A program made the position numbers and the translations under genes. Positions 1 to 8,029 of a stretch of DNA of 47,364 nucleotides are shown here, piece after piece (the first letter of the stretch is position 1; every line of letters begins with the position of its first letter). Under the pieces are notes generated by a model. That model was not told the DNA's origin. It searched no databases and saw only the letters and a list, made by a program, of their open reading frames with translations. The DNA lies in the NCBI GenBank assembly GCA_964370965.1, contig CAYJLW010000026.1:1-47364 (forward strand). Direction: 5' to 3'. Source of the stretch: CAYJLW01 sp964370965 (GTDB lineage: Bacteria > Actinomycetota > Acidimicrobiia > UBA2766).

Positions 1-190
1 CTCCCCCCTCCGGAGCCTCCCGCCGTCCGAGCCGACCACCGTTGTGGCCGGGTGGTGGGGGGGTGAGCGGCCCCCGCCAGCACCCGGAGCACCGCCAGGT
101 GCGGAGCAATCAGTAGAGGTCGGTCGCGTGAGGGCGGGCTCTGCCCGCCCGGATCCACCGTCGGCGGCACACGGTCTAGGTGGGGGGATC
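1..190. other. Intergenic end of window, no gene seen
   Basis: I see no convincing reading frame here. It lies downstream of folC on the minus strand. The one clear structure is a perfect 8-bp GC hairpin at 132-150 (arms GGGCGGGC and GCCCGCCC, loop TCT), which may act as a second terminator behind the one at 191-218. Confidence 0.5.
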
Positions 191-218
191 TCAAGGGGGG
201 AGCTTGCTCCCCCCTTGA
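191..218 (-). terminator. Perfect 12-bp hairpin over the folC stop codon
   Basis: Arms TCAAGGGGGGAG and CTCCCCCCTTGA are perfectly complementary around a 4-base loop. The folC TGA is the last three bases of the 3' arm as read on the minus strand, so the final eight folC codons encode the hairpin. No U-tract follows. Such U-less hairpins are common terminators in Actinobacteria. The termination role is inferred. Confidence 0.65.
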
Positions 219-1486
219 AGCGCCTCGCCGACGGTGTACAACGAGCCGGTGACGAGGACGAGGTCGTCGGGCCCAGCGGCTTCCCGGGCCCGGTCCAGGG
301 CCGCGGCCACGCTCGGAGCGACCGTCGTCTCGACGCCGGCGTCGCGGAAGTGCTTCGCCAGGGCGTTGGGGTCGGCCGCCCGGTCGGTACCGCCAGGCGC
401 GGTCACGAACGCCAGGGAGGCGAGCAGGGCGATCCCCTCGACCATGGCGGCGACGTCCTTGTCGGCGAGGATCCCGCAGACCACGACGAGGCGCTCGTAC
501 TCGAACACCTCGTCGAGGGCGTCCACCAGGGTCCTCACCCCGGCGGGGTTGTGGGCCCCGTCGAGGACCACCAGAGGCCGGCGGCGGACCACTTCGAGAC
601 GCCCGGGCGACGTCACGCCCCGGAGCCCCGCGGCGAGGACGTCCTCGTCGAGCGCACGACCGAAGAACGCCTCTGCGGCGGCGACCGCGACCGCGCAGTT
701 GACCCCCTCGTGTCTCCCGAGGAGCGGCAGGAAGAGGTCCGGGTAGTGGGCCCCCGGCGTGCGCACCGAAAGGGACACGCCGCCGTGGGCGAGCTCGAGG
801 TCCTCGAGATCGAAGTCCTCGCCCCACTCCCACAACTCGGCGCCGACCTCTCGGCAGCGGCCCGCCACGACAGCCGCCACTTGCCTGTCCGTGACTCCGG
901 ACACCACCGTGGCCCCCGGCTTCACGATCCCCGCCTTCTCTCTCGCGATCCCCACCACGTCGGCGCCGAGGTACTCGGTGTGGTCGACGTCGACGTTCGT
1001 GATCACAGCCACCCGCCCGTCGACGACGTTCGTGGCGTCCAGGGCGCCGCCGAGGCCCACCTCGATGACGGCGACGTCCACGCCGGCATCAGCGAACGCG
1101 CTCAGCGCCAGGATGGTGCCGATCTCGAAGTAGGAGGGGTGCTGGCCCGTGCTGCGCTCCACCTCGGCGAAGTACGCCAGGAGGTAGGCCATCTGATCGG
1201 CGAAGCCCCCGGGGGTGATGGGAACGCCCCCGATCTCGATCCGCTCGTAGGGCTCCACGAGGTGCGGGGAGGTGTACAAGCCGGTGCGGAGGCCGTGGCG
1301 GCCCAGGATCGCTGCCACGATCCGGGCAACGGTGGTCTTGGCGTTCGTCCCCGTGACGTGGACCGCCGGATAGGCGAGTTGGGGGTCGCCCAAGAGCGTG
1401 AGGGCCGCCCGCATGCGTCCGAGGCCGGGCGTGATGCCCAGGTTCGTATGGCTGTCCAGGTAGCTGAGGGCCTCGTCCGGGATCAC
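191..1486 (-). CDS. folC: Bifunctional folylpolyglutamate synthase / dihydrofolate synthase
   Basis: A 431-residue Mur-ligase-fold enzyme that adds glutamate to dihydropteroate or reduced folates using ATP, in the cytoplasm. Visible motifs are the P-loop TGTNAKTT near residue 46, YTSPHLVEPYERI near 75, and EVGLGGALDATNVV near 140, all typical of FolC. The P-loop reads GTNAKTT rather than the usual GTNGKGS, closer to the Mur ligases. The start is GTG: a TAGGGT box ends 7 bases upstream and there is no Shine-Dalgarno sequence, so the mRNA is probably leaderless. In many actinobacteria folC follows valS and clpX; here a secreted-protein gene lies between clpX and folC. Confidence 0.93.
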   Translation of the reverse strand: MIPDEALSYLDSHTNLGITPGLGRMRAALTLLGDPQLAYPAVHVTGTNAKTTVARIVAAILGRHGLRTGLYTSPHLVEPYERIEIGGVPITPGGFADQMAYLLAYFAEVERSTGQHPSYFEIGTILALSAFADAGVDVAVIEVGLGGALDATNVVDGRVAVITNVDVDHTEYLGADVVGIAREKAGIVKPGATVVSGVTDRQVAAVVAGRCREVGAELWEWGEDFDLEDLELAHGGVSLSVRTPGAHYPDLFLPLLGRHEGVNCAVAVAAAEAFFGRALDEDVLAAGLRGVTSPGRLEVVRRRPLVVLDGAHNPAGVRTLVDALDEVFEYERLVVVCGILADKDVAAMVEGIALLASLAFVTAPGGTDRAADPNALAKHFRDAGVETTVAPSVAAALDRAREAAGPDDLVLVTGSLYTVGEALQGGSKLPP

Positions 1487-1493
1487 TGGAGCG

Positions 1494-1499
1494 ACCCTA
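1494..1499 (-). promoter_or_regulatory. folC -10 box (TAGGGT)
   Basis: TAGGGT lies 7 bases before the GTG start of folC, placing the expected transcription start on the start codon. No clear -35 is seen. Confidence 0.5.
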
Positions 1500-1547
1500 G
1501 GTGGCGTCGCGGGGAACGTGCCAGGAATCCGAGGGAAGAGGCCTCCG

Positions 1548-3065
1548 TCAGCCGGTCACCGAGGGGTTCGCCGTGACCGCTTCGGCAGCGGTGGCGCCCT
1601 GCACGCCGGTTTCCGCGGCGCTGGTCCCGCCGCCGTTGTTGCCGAGGCGGGCCTGGTGCCAGAAGATCGCGTGGTACACGCCGATGGATGTAGGGAGCGT
1701 CCAGGACCTTTCTTCGGCGGTCTCGCTGGACACCACCGAGTAGGTGCGGAAACGGCCCTCGTCGGCCACGTAGCGCTGCTCCTGCTGGCAGATGCCGGCG
1801 CGGATCTCCAGGCCCAGGCGACCGGTCTGACCGGTGGCCTGAGGGCAGACCTCGGGGGCGTCGGACGTGACGGCCTTCGTGAGCTTGCCCCAGTGCTCGG
1901 GGGCCCCGGCGTCGTCCGCGAGCGCCTTGAAGCCCGAGTACACGAAGGCCGACTCGATGGTGTTGGTCTTCGGGGTCGTCTTGTCCGCGGCGAAGCCGAA
2001 GCCTGCGTCGGCGTTCTGCGCCGCGCCCAGCTTGTCGGTCGCCTGCGCGATGGCGGTGTCGCCGGGCGCCGTGGCCAGGATCAGGAGCGCCTGGATCGCC
2101 AGGCTCGTGAGCGGGAAGTCGACGTCTTTGGTCGCCGCGTCGCCCCAGCCCCCGGGGAGCGTCTTGTAGGCGGGGACACCGGCGGCGTCGGCGGCGAGCG
2201 CCTGGCCCTTGACGTAGTCGGCGGTCTTGGCGGCGTCCGCCGGGGAGGAGGCGCCGTCCCAGGAGCGCTGCGCGATGACGGCCCAGATCGTGTCGGCGAG
2301 TCCGGTGCCGTACCTGCCCGTGGCGGCGTCGTAGGCGCCCGTGACCTTCGTGCGCAGGTTGCAGCCCGGCACCGCCGTGTCCGGGGACTCGCCCACGGTC
2401 CAGAGCACGTAGCCGGCGAATGCGGCGTGGCGCACAGACGTGGGGCAGGAGGCGCCCAGCGTGGCCTTGACGAACTCGATGGCGGTCTTCGCCGAGGAAC
2501 CGGCGGCGGTGTTCTTGACCTTCTCGACCCACAGCTTGGCGTTGTCTGCGATCCATTCGCTGGGCTTGCTGAAGGCCGGCTGCGCCCGGGAACCCTGGGC
2601 GAGGATGAACCAGAGCGTGGACTTGAGGCCCGCGGGCATGGCGCCCTCGGGCTGCACAGGATCGGTCATGGGCGCCGGGATCGTCTTGTCGAACGATCCG
2701 TCGGCCGCGATCTTGTCGACGTTGACAGGATCGGGAGCCGTGTAGTGGGGGGCGCCGGGAAGAGGTGTGTAATTCGGGGTGAGCCACCAGCCGAAGTAGG
2801 CACCCAGCGCCGGGTCGTAGCAGGCCCAGGCGGGCAGGTCGACGGTCGTGCCCAGGTTGCACTGCGGGCTGAGGTTGAAGTTCGTGGCGTAGATCGTGGC
2901 GTCCGGCTTGGCGCCCACGACACCGGGTACAGCCGTGGACCCGGCGACGAGAGCGAGCACCGCGACACCCACCACCGCTTTCCGCAGCCGGCCTCTCGGG
3001 CTCCTCATCGGTCGCTCATCCCTCGCGCTCACCTGCGCGGTCTCCGCGTACCCAGGCCCACCCAC
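1548..3065 (-). CDS. Secreted protein of unknown function, possible alpha/alpha-toroid fold
   Basis: 505 residues. An arginine-rich segment (RSPRGRLRK, about residues 21-30) precedes a hydrophobic stretch VVGVAVLALVAGSTAVPGVVGA, a likely signal peptide, so export is expected. The mature part has repeated helical segments with GGWGDA- and DAGFGFA-type motifs that recall prenyltransferase/squalene-cyclase-like toroid repeats, and four or more cysteines that could form disulfides. I cannot name a function. A GTG start at 3065 has a strong AGGAGG site 5 bases upstream. An in-frame ATG at 3008 would give a shorter, more conventional signal peptide but has a weaker site. The gene has its own promoter region downstream of clpX. 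Confidence 0.75.
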   Translation of the reverse strand: MGGPGYAETAQVSARDERPMRSPRGRLRKAVVGVAVLALVAGSTAVPGVVGAKPDATIYATNFNLSPQCNLGTTVDLPAWACYDPALGAYFGWWLTPNYTPLPGAPHYTAPDPVNVDKIAADGSFDKTIPAPMTDPVQPEGAMPAGLKSTLWFILAQGSRAQPAFSKPSEWIADNAKLWVEKVKNTAAGSSAKTAIEFVKATLGASCPTSVRHAAFAGYVLWTVGESPDTAVPGCNLRTKVTGAYDAATGRYGTGLADTIWAVIAQRSWDGASSPADAAKTADYVKGQALAADAAGVPAYKTLPGGWGDAATKDVDFPLTSLAIQALLILATAPGDTAIAQATDKLGAAQNADAGFGFAADKTTPKTNTIESAFVYSGFKALADDAGAPEHWGKLTKAVTSDAPEVCPQATGQTGRLGLEIRAGICQQEQRYVADEGRFRTYSVVSSETAEERSWTLPTSIGVYHAIFWHQARLGNNGGGTSAAETGVQGATAAEAVTANPSVTG

Positions 3066-3217
3066 GACATCCTCCTGTCGTCAGTTCTCCCAACCAGATC
3101 CACCTCAGTCGGAACTTCGCCACACCCGTGAGGTGATCCTGCCCAGGATCGGTCGGGGACCATCGTAGCCCGCGAATCTGACAGATGCCGGACCGGCCGG
3201 TCCCCCAGGGGGATGCA
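3066..3217 (-). promoter_or_regulatory. Promoter and folded leader of the secreted-protein gene
   Basis: On the minus strand a TACGAT box (3163-3168) would give a leader of about 90 bases. The leader holds a perfect 7-bp inverted repeat, GATCCTG and CAGGATC, at 3135-3150, and then the AGGAGG ribosome site. No known riboswitch class is recognised. Confidence 0.35.
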
Positions 3218-3271
3218 CTAGGAGCGTGGCCAGCCCTGGCTAGGCGACCCGGTTCCGACCCACGCTCCTAG
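3218..3271 (-). terminator. Long-loop inverted repeat over the clpX stop codon
   Basis: Arms CTAGGAGCGTGG (3218-3229) and CCACGCTCCTAG (3260-3271) are a perfect 12-bp match with a 30-base loop that contains a small CCAG/CTGG hairpin. The clpX TAG lies inside the arm at 3268-3270. A terminator or mRNA-end stabiliser is inferred. Confidence 0.55.
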
Positions 3272-4557
3272 GCCGTGCGTTCGGAGCGGCCGCCGGAGGA
3301 CTTCGAGGAGCGCTCGCTGCGCTCCACGCGGGGCACCAGCGTGGGGTTGACCTTGTCGAGGACGACCTCGCTGGTGATGACGCACTGGGTGATGTCGCGC
3401 CGTGACGGGATCTCGTACATCACGTTCAGGAGCACCTCTTCGAGGATCGCCCGCAGACCCCGGGCGCCCGTGGAACGCCGGATCGCCTGCTCGGCGATCG
3501 CGTCAAGGGCGTCCTCGGCGAAGACGAGGTCCACCCCGTCGAACTCGAAGAACTTCTGGTACTGCTTCACGAGGGCGTTCTTGGGCTCCACGAGGATGCG
3601 CACGAGCGCGTCCTTGTCGAGGTTGTGCACGGCGCAGATCACAGGCAGGCGACCGATGAACTCCGGGATGAGGCCGAACTTGAGGAGGTCCTCGGGCAGC
3701 ACCCGGACGAGGATGTCGCCCAGGTCCTTGTCGCCGGCACGACGCACGTCGGCGCCGAAACCGATGCCCTTGCGGCCGATACGGCTCTCGATGATCTTCT
3801 CCAAGCCGGCGAAGGCGCCCCCGCAGATGAACAGGATGTTCGTGGTGTCGATCTGGATGAACTCCTGGTGGGGGTGTTTGCGGCCCCCCTGGGGCGGCAC
3901 GGACGCCGTGGTGCCCTCGAGGATCTTGAGAAGCGCCTGCTGCACGCCCTCTCCGGAGACGTCGCGGGTGATCGAGGGGTTCTCGCTCTTGCGGGCGATC
4001 TTGTCCACCTCGTCGATGTAGATGATTCCCGTCTCGGCCTTCTTCACGTCGTAGTCGGCCGCCTGGATGAGCTTGAGGAGGATGTTCTCGACGTCCTCGC
4101 CCACGTAGCCCGCCTCCGTGAGGGCGGTGGCATCGGCTATGGCGAAGGGCACGTTGAGCATGCGGGCAAGGGTCTGGGCGAGGAGCGTCTTGCCGCACCC
4201 GGTGGGACCCAGGAGCATGATGTTGGACTTCGCCAACTCCACGTCACCCTCGGAGTAGGCCCCGACCTGGACCCGCTTGTAGTGGTTGTAGACCGCCACC
4301 GAGAGGGTCTTCTTCGCCTCGTCCTGGCCGATCACGTAGTCGTTCAGGAAGGCGTAGATCTCCTTGGGCTTCGGGAGCTCCTCGAGCTTGAGCTCGGTGG
4401 TCTCGGAGAGCTCCTCCTCGATGATCTCGTTGCAGAGCTCGATGCACTCGTCGCAGATGTAGACACCCGGGCCCGCGATGAGCTTCTTGACCTGCTTCTG
4501 GGACTTGCCACAGAAGCTGCACTTGAGGAGGTCGCCGCCGTCCCCGAATTTCGCCAC
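3268..4557 (-). CDS. clpX: ATP-dependent Clp protease ATP-binding subunit ClpX
   Basis: A 429-residue AAA+ unfoldase that delivers substrates to ClpP. The N-terminal zinc-binding domain shows CSFCGKSQ and CDECIELC (residues 13-42). The Walker A motif GPTGCGKTLLAQ is near 119, Walker B IIYIDEVDKIA near 180, and there is an RKHPHQEF loop segment near 225. Length is normal for the family. Translation starts at GTG with a GGGGG site 7 bases upstream. It lies 36 bases after clpP, so tig, clpP and clpX probably form one operon. The C-terminus is Ser/Arg-rich. Confidence 0.97.
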   Translation of the reverse strand: MAKFGDGGDLLKCSFCGKSQKQVKKLIAGPGVYICDECIELCNEIIEEELSETTELKLEELPKPKEIYAFLNDYVIGQDEAKKTLSVAVYNHYKRVQVGAYSEGDVELAKSNIMLLGPTGCGKTLLAQTLARMLNVPFAIADATALTEAGYVGEDVENILLKLIQAADYDVKKAETGIIYIDEVDKIARKSENPSITRDVSGEGVQQALLKILEGTTASVPPQGGRKHPHQEFIQIDTTNILFICGGAFAGLEKIIESRIGRKGIGFGADVRRAGDKDLGDILVRVLPEDLLKFGLIPEFIGRLPVICAVHNLDKDALVRILVEPKNALVKQYQKFFEFDGVDLVFAEDALDAIAEQAIRRSTGARGLRAILEEVLLNVMYEIPSRRDITQCVITSEVVLDKVNPTLVPRVERSERSSKSSGGRSERTA

Positions 4558-4593
4558 TGGTCTACCCCCAGTTCCTTCGGCGGCGGTCGCCTC

Positions 4594-5199
4594 CTATGAG
4601 GCGGCGCGCAGCTCCCTCGAGTGGATGACCTCGTCGATCATCCCGTAGTCCTTCGCTTCGTCTGCCGTCATGATGAAGTCACGGTCGGTGTCCTTGGAGA
4701 CCTTCTCGAGCGACTGGCCGGTGTGGTTGGCGAGGATCTGGTCGAGGGTTTCGCGCATGCGGATGATCTCGCGGGCCTGGATCTCGATGTCGACCGCCTG
4801 ACCCTGGGCGCCGCCGTGAGGCTGGTGGATGAGGATGCGGGCGTTCGGCAGGGCAAGGCGCTTCCCCTTCGTGCCTGCGGCGAGCACCACGGCCGCCGCC
4901 GAGGCGGCGAGGCCCATGCAGATCGTGGACACGTCCGGCTTGATGTACTGCATCGTGTCGTAGATGGCCATCAGGCCGTCGATCTCGCCCCCGGGGCTGT
5001 TGATGTAGATCGAGATGTCCTTCTCGGGGTCCTCTGACTCGAGGAAGAGGAGTTGTGCCATGACGAGGTTCGCCACGGCGGAGTCGATCGGGGTCCCGAG
5101 GAAGATGATGCGGTCCTTGAGCAGGCGTGAGTAGATGTCGAACGCGCGCTCGCCGCGGTTCGTCTGCTCGATGACCGTGGGGACCAGATAGCTCTCCAT
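4594..5199 (-). CDS. clpP: ATP-dependent Clp protease proteolytic subunit ClpP
   Basis: A 201-residue serine peptidase that forms the tetradecameric chamber used with ClpX. The nucleophile Ser is in GLAASAAAV, His in LIHQPHGGAQGQ, and the catalytic Asp in DTDRDFIMTADEA. I chose the ATG at 5199 because AGGAG stands 4-5 bases upstream and the protein then begins MESYLVPTVIEQTNRGE, as in the family. An earlier ATG at 5295 would overlap the end of tig and lacks support. Only one clpP is in the window, whereas actinobacteria often have a tandem clpP1-clpP2. Confidence 0.96.
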   Translation of the reverse strand: MESYLVPTVIEQTNRGERAFDIYSRLLKDRIIFLGTPIDSAVANLVMAQLLFLESEDPEKDISIYINSPGGEIDGLMAIYDTMQYIKPDVSTICMGLAASAAAVVLAAGTKGKRLALPNARILIHQPHGGAQGQAVDIEIQAREIIRMRETLDQILANHTGQSLEKVSKDTDRDFIMTADEAKDYGMIDEVIHSRELRAAS

Positions 5200-5227
5200 A
5201 ACACTCCTGGGAACACCCCTCGTGGGG

Positions 5228-6628
5228 TCACTCCTCGTGGGACTCGGCGTCGCCACCTTCGACTTCGGATGCCTGGTCCGATCCGGGTTCGCCACCAGTG
5301 GGTTCGCCCGGACCAGCCGACAACTCGACGACGTTGCCGTCCGGATCGGTGACCTTGACCCGATCGACGAGCTCGGCCAGCGCCTTGGCGCGGACTATAC
5401 CACCGGCCACAGACCCCACGGACCCGTTCTTCACAAGACGCTTGCGCAGGGCGGCGGGCTCCTCGCCGGAACGGCGGGCGGCCCCCTCGATCTCCTGCTC
5501 GACCTCCTCCTCGGTCGCCTCCACCCCGAGGTGCTCAGCCAGGGCGCGCAGCAGGAGCGACCCCTCCACGGCGCTGGTGGCCTCGGCGCGAAGGCGTTCG
5601 ATGACGGCCTCCTCGGTGTCGCCGGTCGCCTCGAGGTACGCCTCGGCGGTGACCCCCTGCCGGCGGAGGCGGCCCAGGAACTCGTCGCGTCGGTGCGTGA
5701 GCTCGTCCTCGACGAGGGTCTCAGGCGCCTTGAGGCCGGTGTGGTCCCGGAGGGCGGTGAGCGCCTTGCCCTGGGCCTGCAGGCGGGCCCCGTAGCGCTT
5801 CACGGCCGTGACCCGCCGGCCGATCTCCTCGCGGAGCTCGGCGAGGGTGTCGAACTCCGACGCCTCCTGCGCCCAGTCGTCGTCGGCCTCGGGGAGGACC
5901 TTCTCCTTGACCTCCTTGACGAGAACGGAGAACGCCACCTCCTCGCCTGCGCGCTCGGGAGCGCCCTCGGGGATCTCGACGTTGAACTTCAGGATGTCGC
6001 CCGCCCGGGCACCGGCGAGCTCGGAGTCGAGCTTGGGCACGAGGGAGTCCGATCCCACCTCGTAGAGGTAGTCGGTGCGCGTGAGGCTCTCGATCTTCTC
6101 CGCGTGGACGTGGCCCTCGATGTTGACGAGGCAGTAGTCGCCCTCGTGGGCGGGCCGCGTCACCACATCGAGCTCGGCGAAGCGGTCGCGCAGGGCGTCG
6201 ACCTCGCGGGACACGTCCTCGTCGGTCGCCTCGGGCGTGGTGTCGAGGGTGACCTCTATGCCCGCCAGGTCGGGGATCTCGATCTCAGGTCGTGTCTCGA
6301 CCACGGCCTCGATGCGGAACGGTTCGTCGAGGCCGCCGGACACGTCCTCCACACGGGGACGGCCGATCATCTCGATCTCCTCGGCGACCACGGCCTTCGC
6401 GAGATACTCGGGGAGGGCGTGGCGGACCGCCTCCTCCTGTATCGCCTCGATGCCGACGTGCTGGCGGAGGACGGGCAGAGGGACCTTGCCCTTGCGGAAC
6501 CCCGGAATCCGGACCTTCCGGGAGATGTCGCGCCCCGCGTGCTCGAGTTGCCTCTCGAACTCCTCGACGGGCACCTCGACGGTGATGCGGACCTTGTTGT
6601 CATCGAGCGGGGAAACGGTTGTCTTCAC
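5228..6628 (-). CDS. tig: Trigger factor, ribosome-associated chaperone
   Basis: A 466-residue peptidyl-prolyl isomerase and chaperone that binds nascent chains at the ribosome exit. The ribosome-binding loop GFRKGKVP is near residue 43, followed by an FKBP-like domain (GDYCLVNIEG near 165) and a helical C-terminal domain. The tail is acidic and Gly/Pro-rich (about 35 residues), longer than in E. coli but common in actinobacteria. Start is GTG at 6628, giving MKTTVSPLDDNK, with GGAG 8-9 bases upstream. An in-frame ATG at 6724 would add 32 unrelated residues. It heads the tig-clpP-clpX operon and is divergent from tRNA-Pro. Confidence 0.95.
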   Translation of the reverse strand: MKTTVSPLDDNKVRITVEVPVEEFERQLEHAGRDISRKVRIPGFRKGKVPLPVLRQHVGIEAIQEEAVRHALPEYLAKAVVAEEIEMIGRPRVEDVSGGLDEPFRIEAVVETRPEIEIPDLAGIEVTLDTTPEATDEDVSREVDALRDRFAELDVVTRPAHEGDYCLVNIEGHVHAEKIESLTRTDYLYEVGSDSLVPKLDSELAGARAGDILKFNVEIPEGAPERAGEEVAFSVLVKEVKEKVLPEADDDWAQEASEFDTLAELREEIGRRVTAVKRYGARLQAQGKALTALRDHTGLKAPETLVEDELTHRRDEFLGRLRRQGVTAEAYLEATGDTEEAVIERLRAEATSAVEGSLLLRALAEHLGVEATEEEVEQEIEGAARRSGEEPAALRKRLVKNGSVGSVAGGIVRAKALAELVDRVKVTDPDGNVVELSAGPGEPTGGEPGSDQASEVEGGDAESHEE

Positions 6629-6746
6629 GTACGGGCGCTCCGATGGGCGTTGCGGCGGGACGCCGCCGGGGAACGCCCGAGTGTAGTTCCGCGCCTCGTC
6701 GCCCCCGGGATCGGAGGGCGACATGTGCGTGTACGCTCGGCCTCGC

Positions 6747-6821
6747 CGGGGTGTGGCGCAGCTTGGTTAGCGTGCCTGCTTTGGGAGCAGGAGGTCGCGG
6801 GTTCGAATCCCGCCACCCCGA
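6747..6821 (+). tRNA. tRNA-Pro (anticodon TGG)
   Basis: The acceptor stem CGGGGTG pairs with CACCCCG. The anticodon loop is TTTGGGA between CCTGC and GCAGG. The T arm GCGGG-TTCGAAT-CCCGC is intact. The 3' CCA is not encoded. A TACGCT -10 box lies 9 bases upstream. Confidence 0.96.
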
Positions 6822-6916
6822 CTGGCGGTGCCGGCGGCGGGCAGATCCCCCCTCGGGGCCGCCGGGCACGTACGTCCGCCGTCGGATGACTCCCCCAAGC
6901 CGCCGCCCCGCCCCCC

Positions 6917-6972
6917 CACCACCACAAAGTGATGCCGAACCCCCGGAATACCGGCACAACAGCATCACCTTG
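6917..6972. repeat. Intergenic repeat, copy 1
   Basis: Shares the core TGATGCCGAACCCCCGGAAT with copies at 47169-47224 and 47277-47332, then a CCG(G/C)CACAACAGC(A/T)TCAC segment. In this copy the ends GTGATGC and GCATCAC form a perfect 7-bp inverted repeat, and TGCCG and CGGCA pair inside it. It sits between tRNA-Pro and tRNA-Gly. A short minus-strand reading frame crosses it, but differences between copies change amino acids, so I do not treat it as coding. Confidence 0.75.
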
Positions 6973-7054
6973 GCGCCGCCCCACCGGACACCCGCAAGGC
7001 GAATTCCCGCTTCGAGCCGGTCCTTGCGGGGGCCCGGCTACTGTGTCCCGGTTC

Positions 7055-7128
7055 GCGGGTGTAGCTCAGTGGTAGAGCCCCAGCCTTCCAAGCTGGTTAC
7101 GCGGGTTCGATCCCCGTCACCCGCTCCA
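7055..7128 (+). tRNA. tRNA-Gly (anticodon TCC), CCA end shared with a start codon
   Basis: The acceptor stem GCGGGTG pairs with CACCCGC, the anticodon loop is CTTCCAA, and the discriminator is T at 7125. CCA is encoded at 7126-7128, unlike the other five tRNAs here, and its A is also the first base of the next gene's ATG. A TACTGT -10 box at 7039-7044 lies 10 bases upstream. Confidence 0.96.
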
Positions 7129-7892
7129 TGGGCGACAAGATCCTCCACGTGTTGGAATCCTCGAACTGGCTGTCGTCGGTGAGCGGCGGCCGGTACACGC
7201 CACCCGGCCTCCAGACGGACGGTTTCGTGCACTGCTGCACGGTCGACCAACTCGAATTCGTGGTCACCAACCACTTCGAAGGCGCCGGTGACCTCTGGGC
7301 GCTCGAGCTCGACCCGGTCGCGCTGGGCGACGCCCTCCGCTGGGAACCGTCAGAAGGCCCTGGCGCCTTCCCGCACGTCTACGGTCCCGTCCCGCTCTCG
7401 GCGGTCGTCGCCGCTGCGCCCGTCCCGCGACCCGAGGCCCGCTTCTCCGTCGAGGCCGTCGGTCGGGTGGTGAACGACGCCCCGGACGCCGTCGACGAGA
7501 GCTGGGGAGACGTGGTCTCACGCATCCACCTGGCACCCGCCCTGGCGCCCGGGCTCACCGGCCTGGAGGGGTTCTCGCACGCGCTCGTCGTCTTCCGCTT
7601 CCACAAGGCCGGTTTCGACCCCGGGGCGGACCTCGTGCGCCGGCCCCGGAGACTGGCCGACTTCCCCCTGTCGGGGATCTTCGCCCAGCGGGCGAGGTCA
7701 CGTCCGAACGGCATCGGCATCACAGCCGTACGCGTCCTCGACGTGTCCGGCGGCGTCCTCACAGTCCGAGGCCTCGATGCCGTGGACGGCACGCCCGTCC
7801 TCGACGTGAAGCCCTACTTCCCTGTCTTCGACTCCCGCCCCGACGCCACGACACCGGCGTGGGTGGCCCGCCTCATGCAGGGCTACTTCTGA
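7128..7892 (+). CDS. DUF952 - TrmO (tRNA methyltransferase) fusion protein
   Basis: 254 residues in two parts. Residues 1 to about 108 match DUF952 (ILHVLESSNW, DGFVHCCTVDQL). Residues about 110-254 match the TsaA/TrmO family, which uses S-adenosylmethionine to N6-methylate t6A37 of certain tRNAs: GLEGFSHALVVFRFHK, GIFAQRARSRPNGIG, LDAVDGTPVLDVKPY. The RPNPIG motif of the family reads RPNGIG here. The ATG is fixed by the DUF952 N-terminus and shares its A with the CCA of tRNA-Gly. There is no room for a Shine-Dalgarno site outside the tRNA, so the message probably arises from the tRNA transcript. The methyltransferase role is known for the family; activity of this fusion is inferred. Confidence 0.87.
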   Translation: MGDKILHVLESSNWLSSVSGGRYTPPGLQTDGFVHCCTVDQLEFVVTNHFEGAGDLWALELDPVALGDALRWEPSEGPGAFPHVYGPVPLSAVVAAAPVPRPEARFSVEAVGRVVNDAPDAVDESWGDVVSRIHLAPALAPGLTGLEGFSHALVVFRFHKAGFDPGADLVRRPRRLADFPLSGIFAQRARSRPNGIGITAVRVLDVSGGVLTVRGLDAVDGTPVLDVKPYFPVFDSRPDATTPAWVARLMQGYF

Positions 7893-7950
7893 GACGCGAC
7901 TACGGGGCGCTTCCCGGTCCGGCGGCGTGCGGCCCCTATCCTGCGGCCCG

Positions 7951-8025
7951 GCGCCCGTAGCTCAGTCCGGACAGAGCAGCGGACTTCTAATCCGCCGGTC
8001 GCAGGTTCGAATCCTGCCGGGCGCG
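7951..8025 (+). tRNA. tRNA-Arg (anticodon TCT)
   Basis: The acceptor stem GCGCCCG pairs with CGGGCGC, the anticodon loop is CTTCTAA, and the T arm GCAGG-TTCGAAT-CCTGC is intact. No CCA is encoded. A TATCCT box lies 8 bases upstream. The convergent DUF4234 gene ends only 4 bases beyond the tRNA. Confidence 0.96.
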
Positions 8026-8029
8026 CTTC

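Noticed and set aside
3006..3070. ATG at 3068-3070 as start of the secreted protein
   Set aside because: It is out of frame with the protein; GTG 3065 and ATG 3008 are the in-frame candidates.
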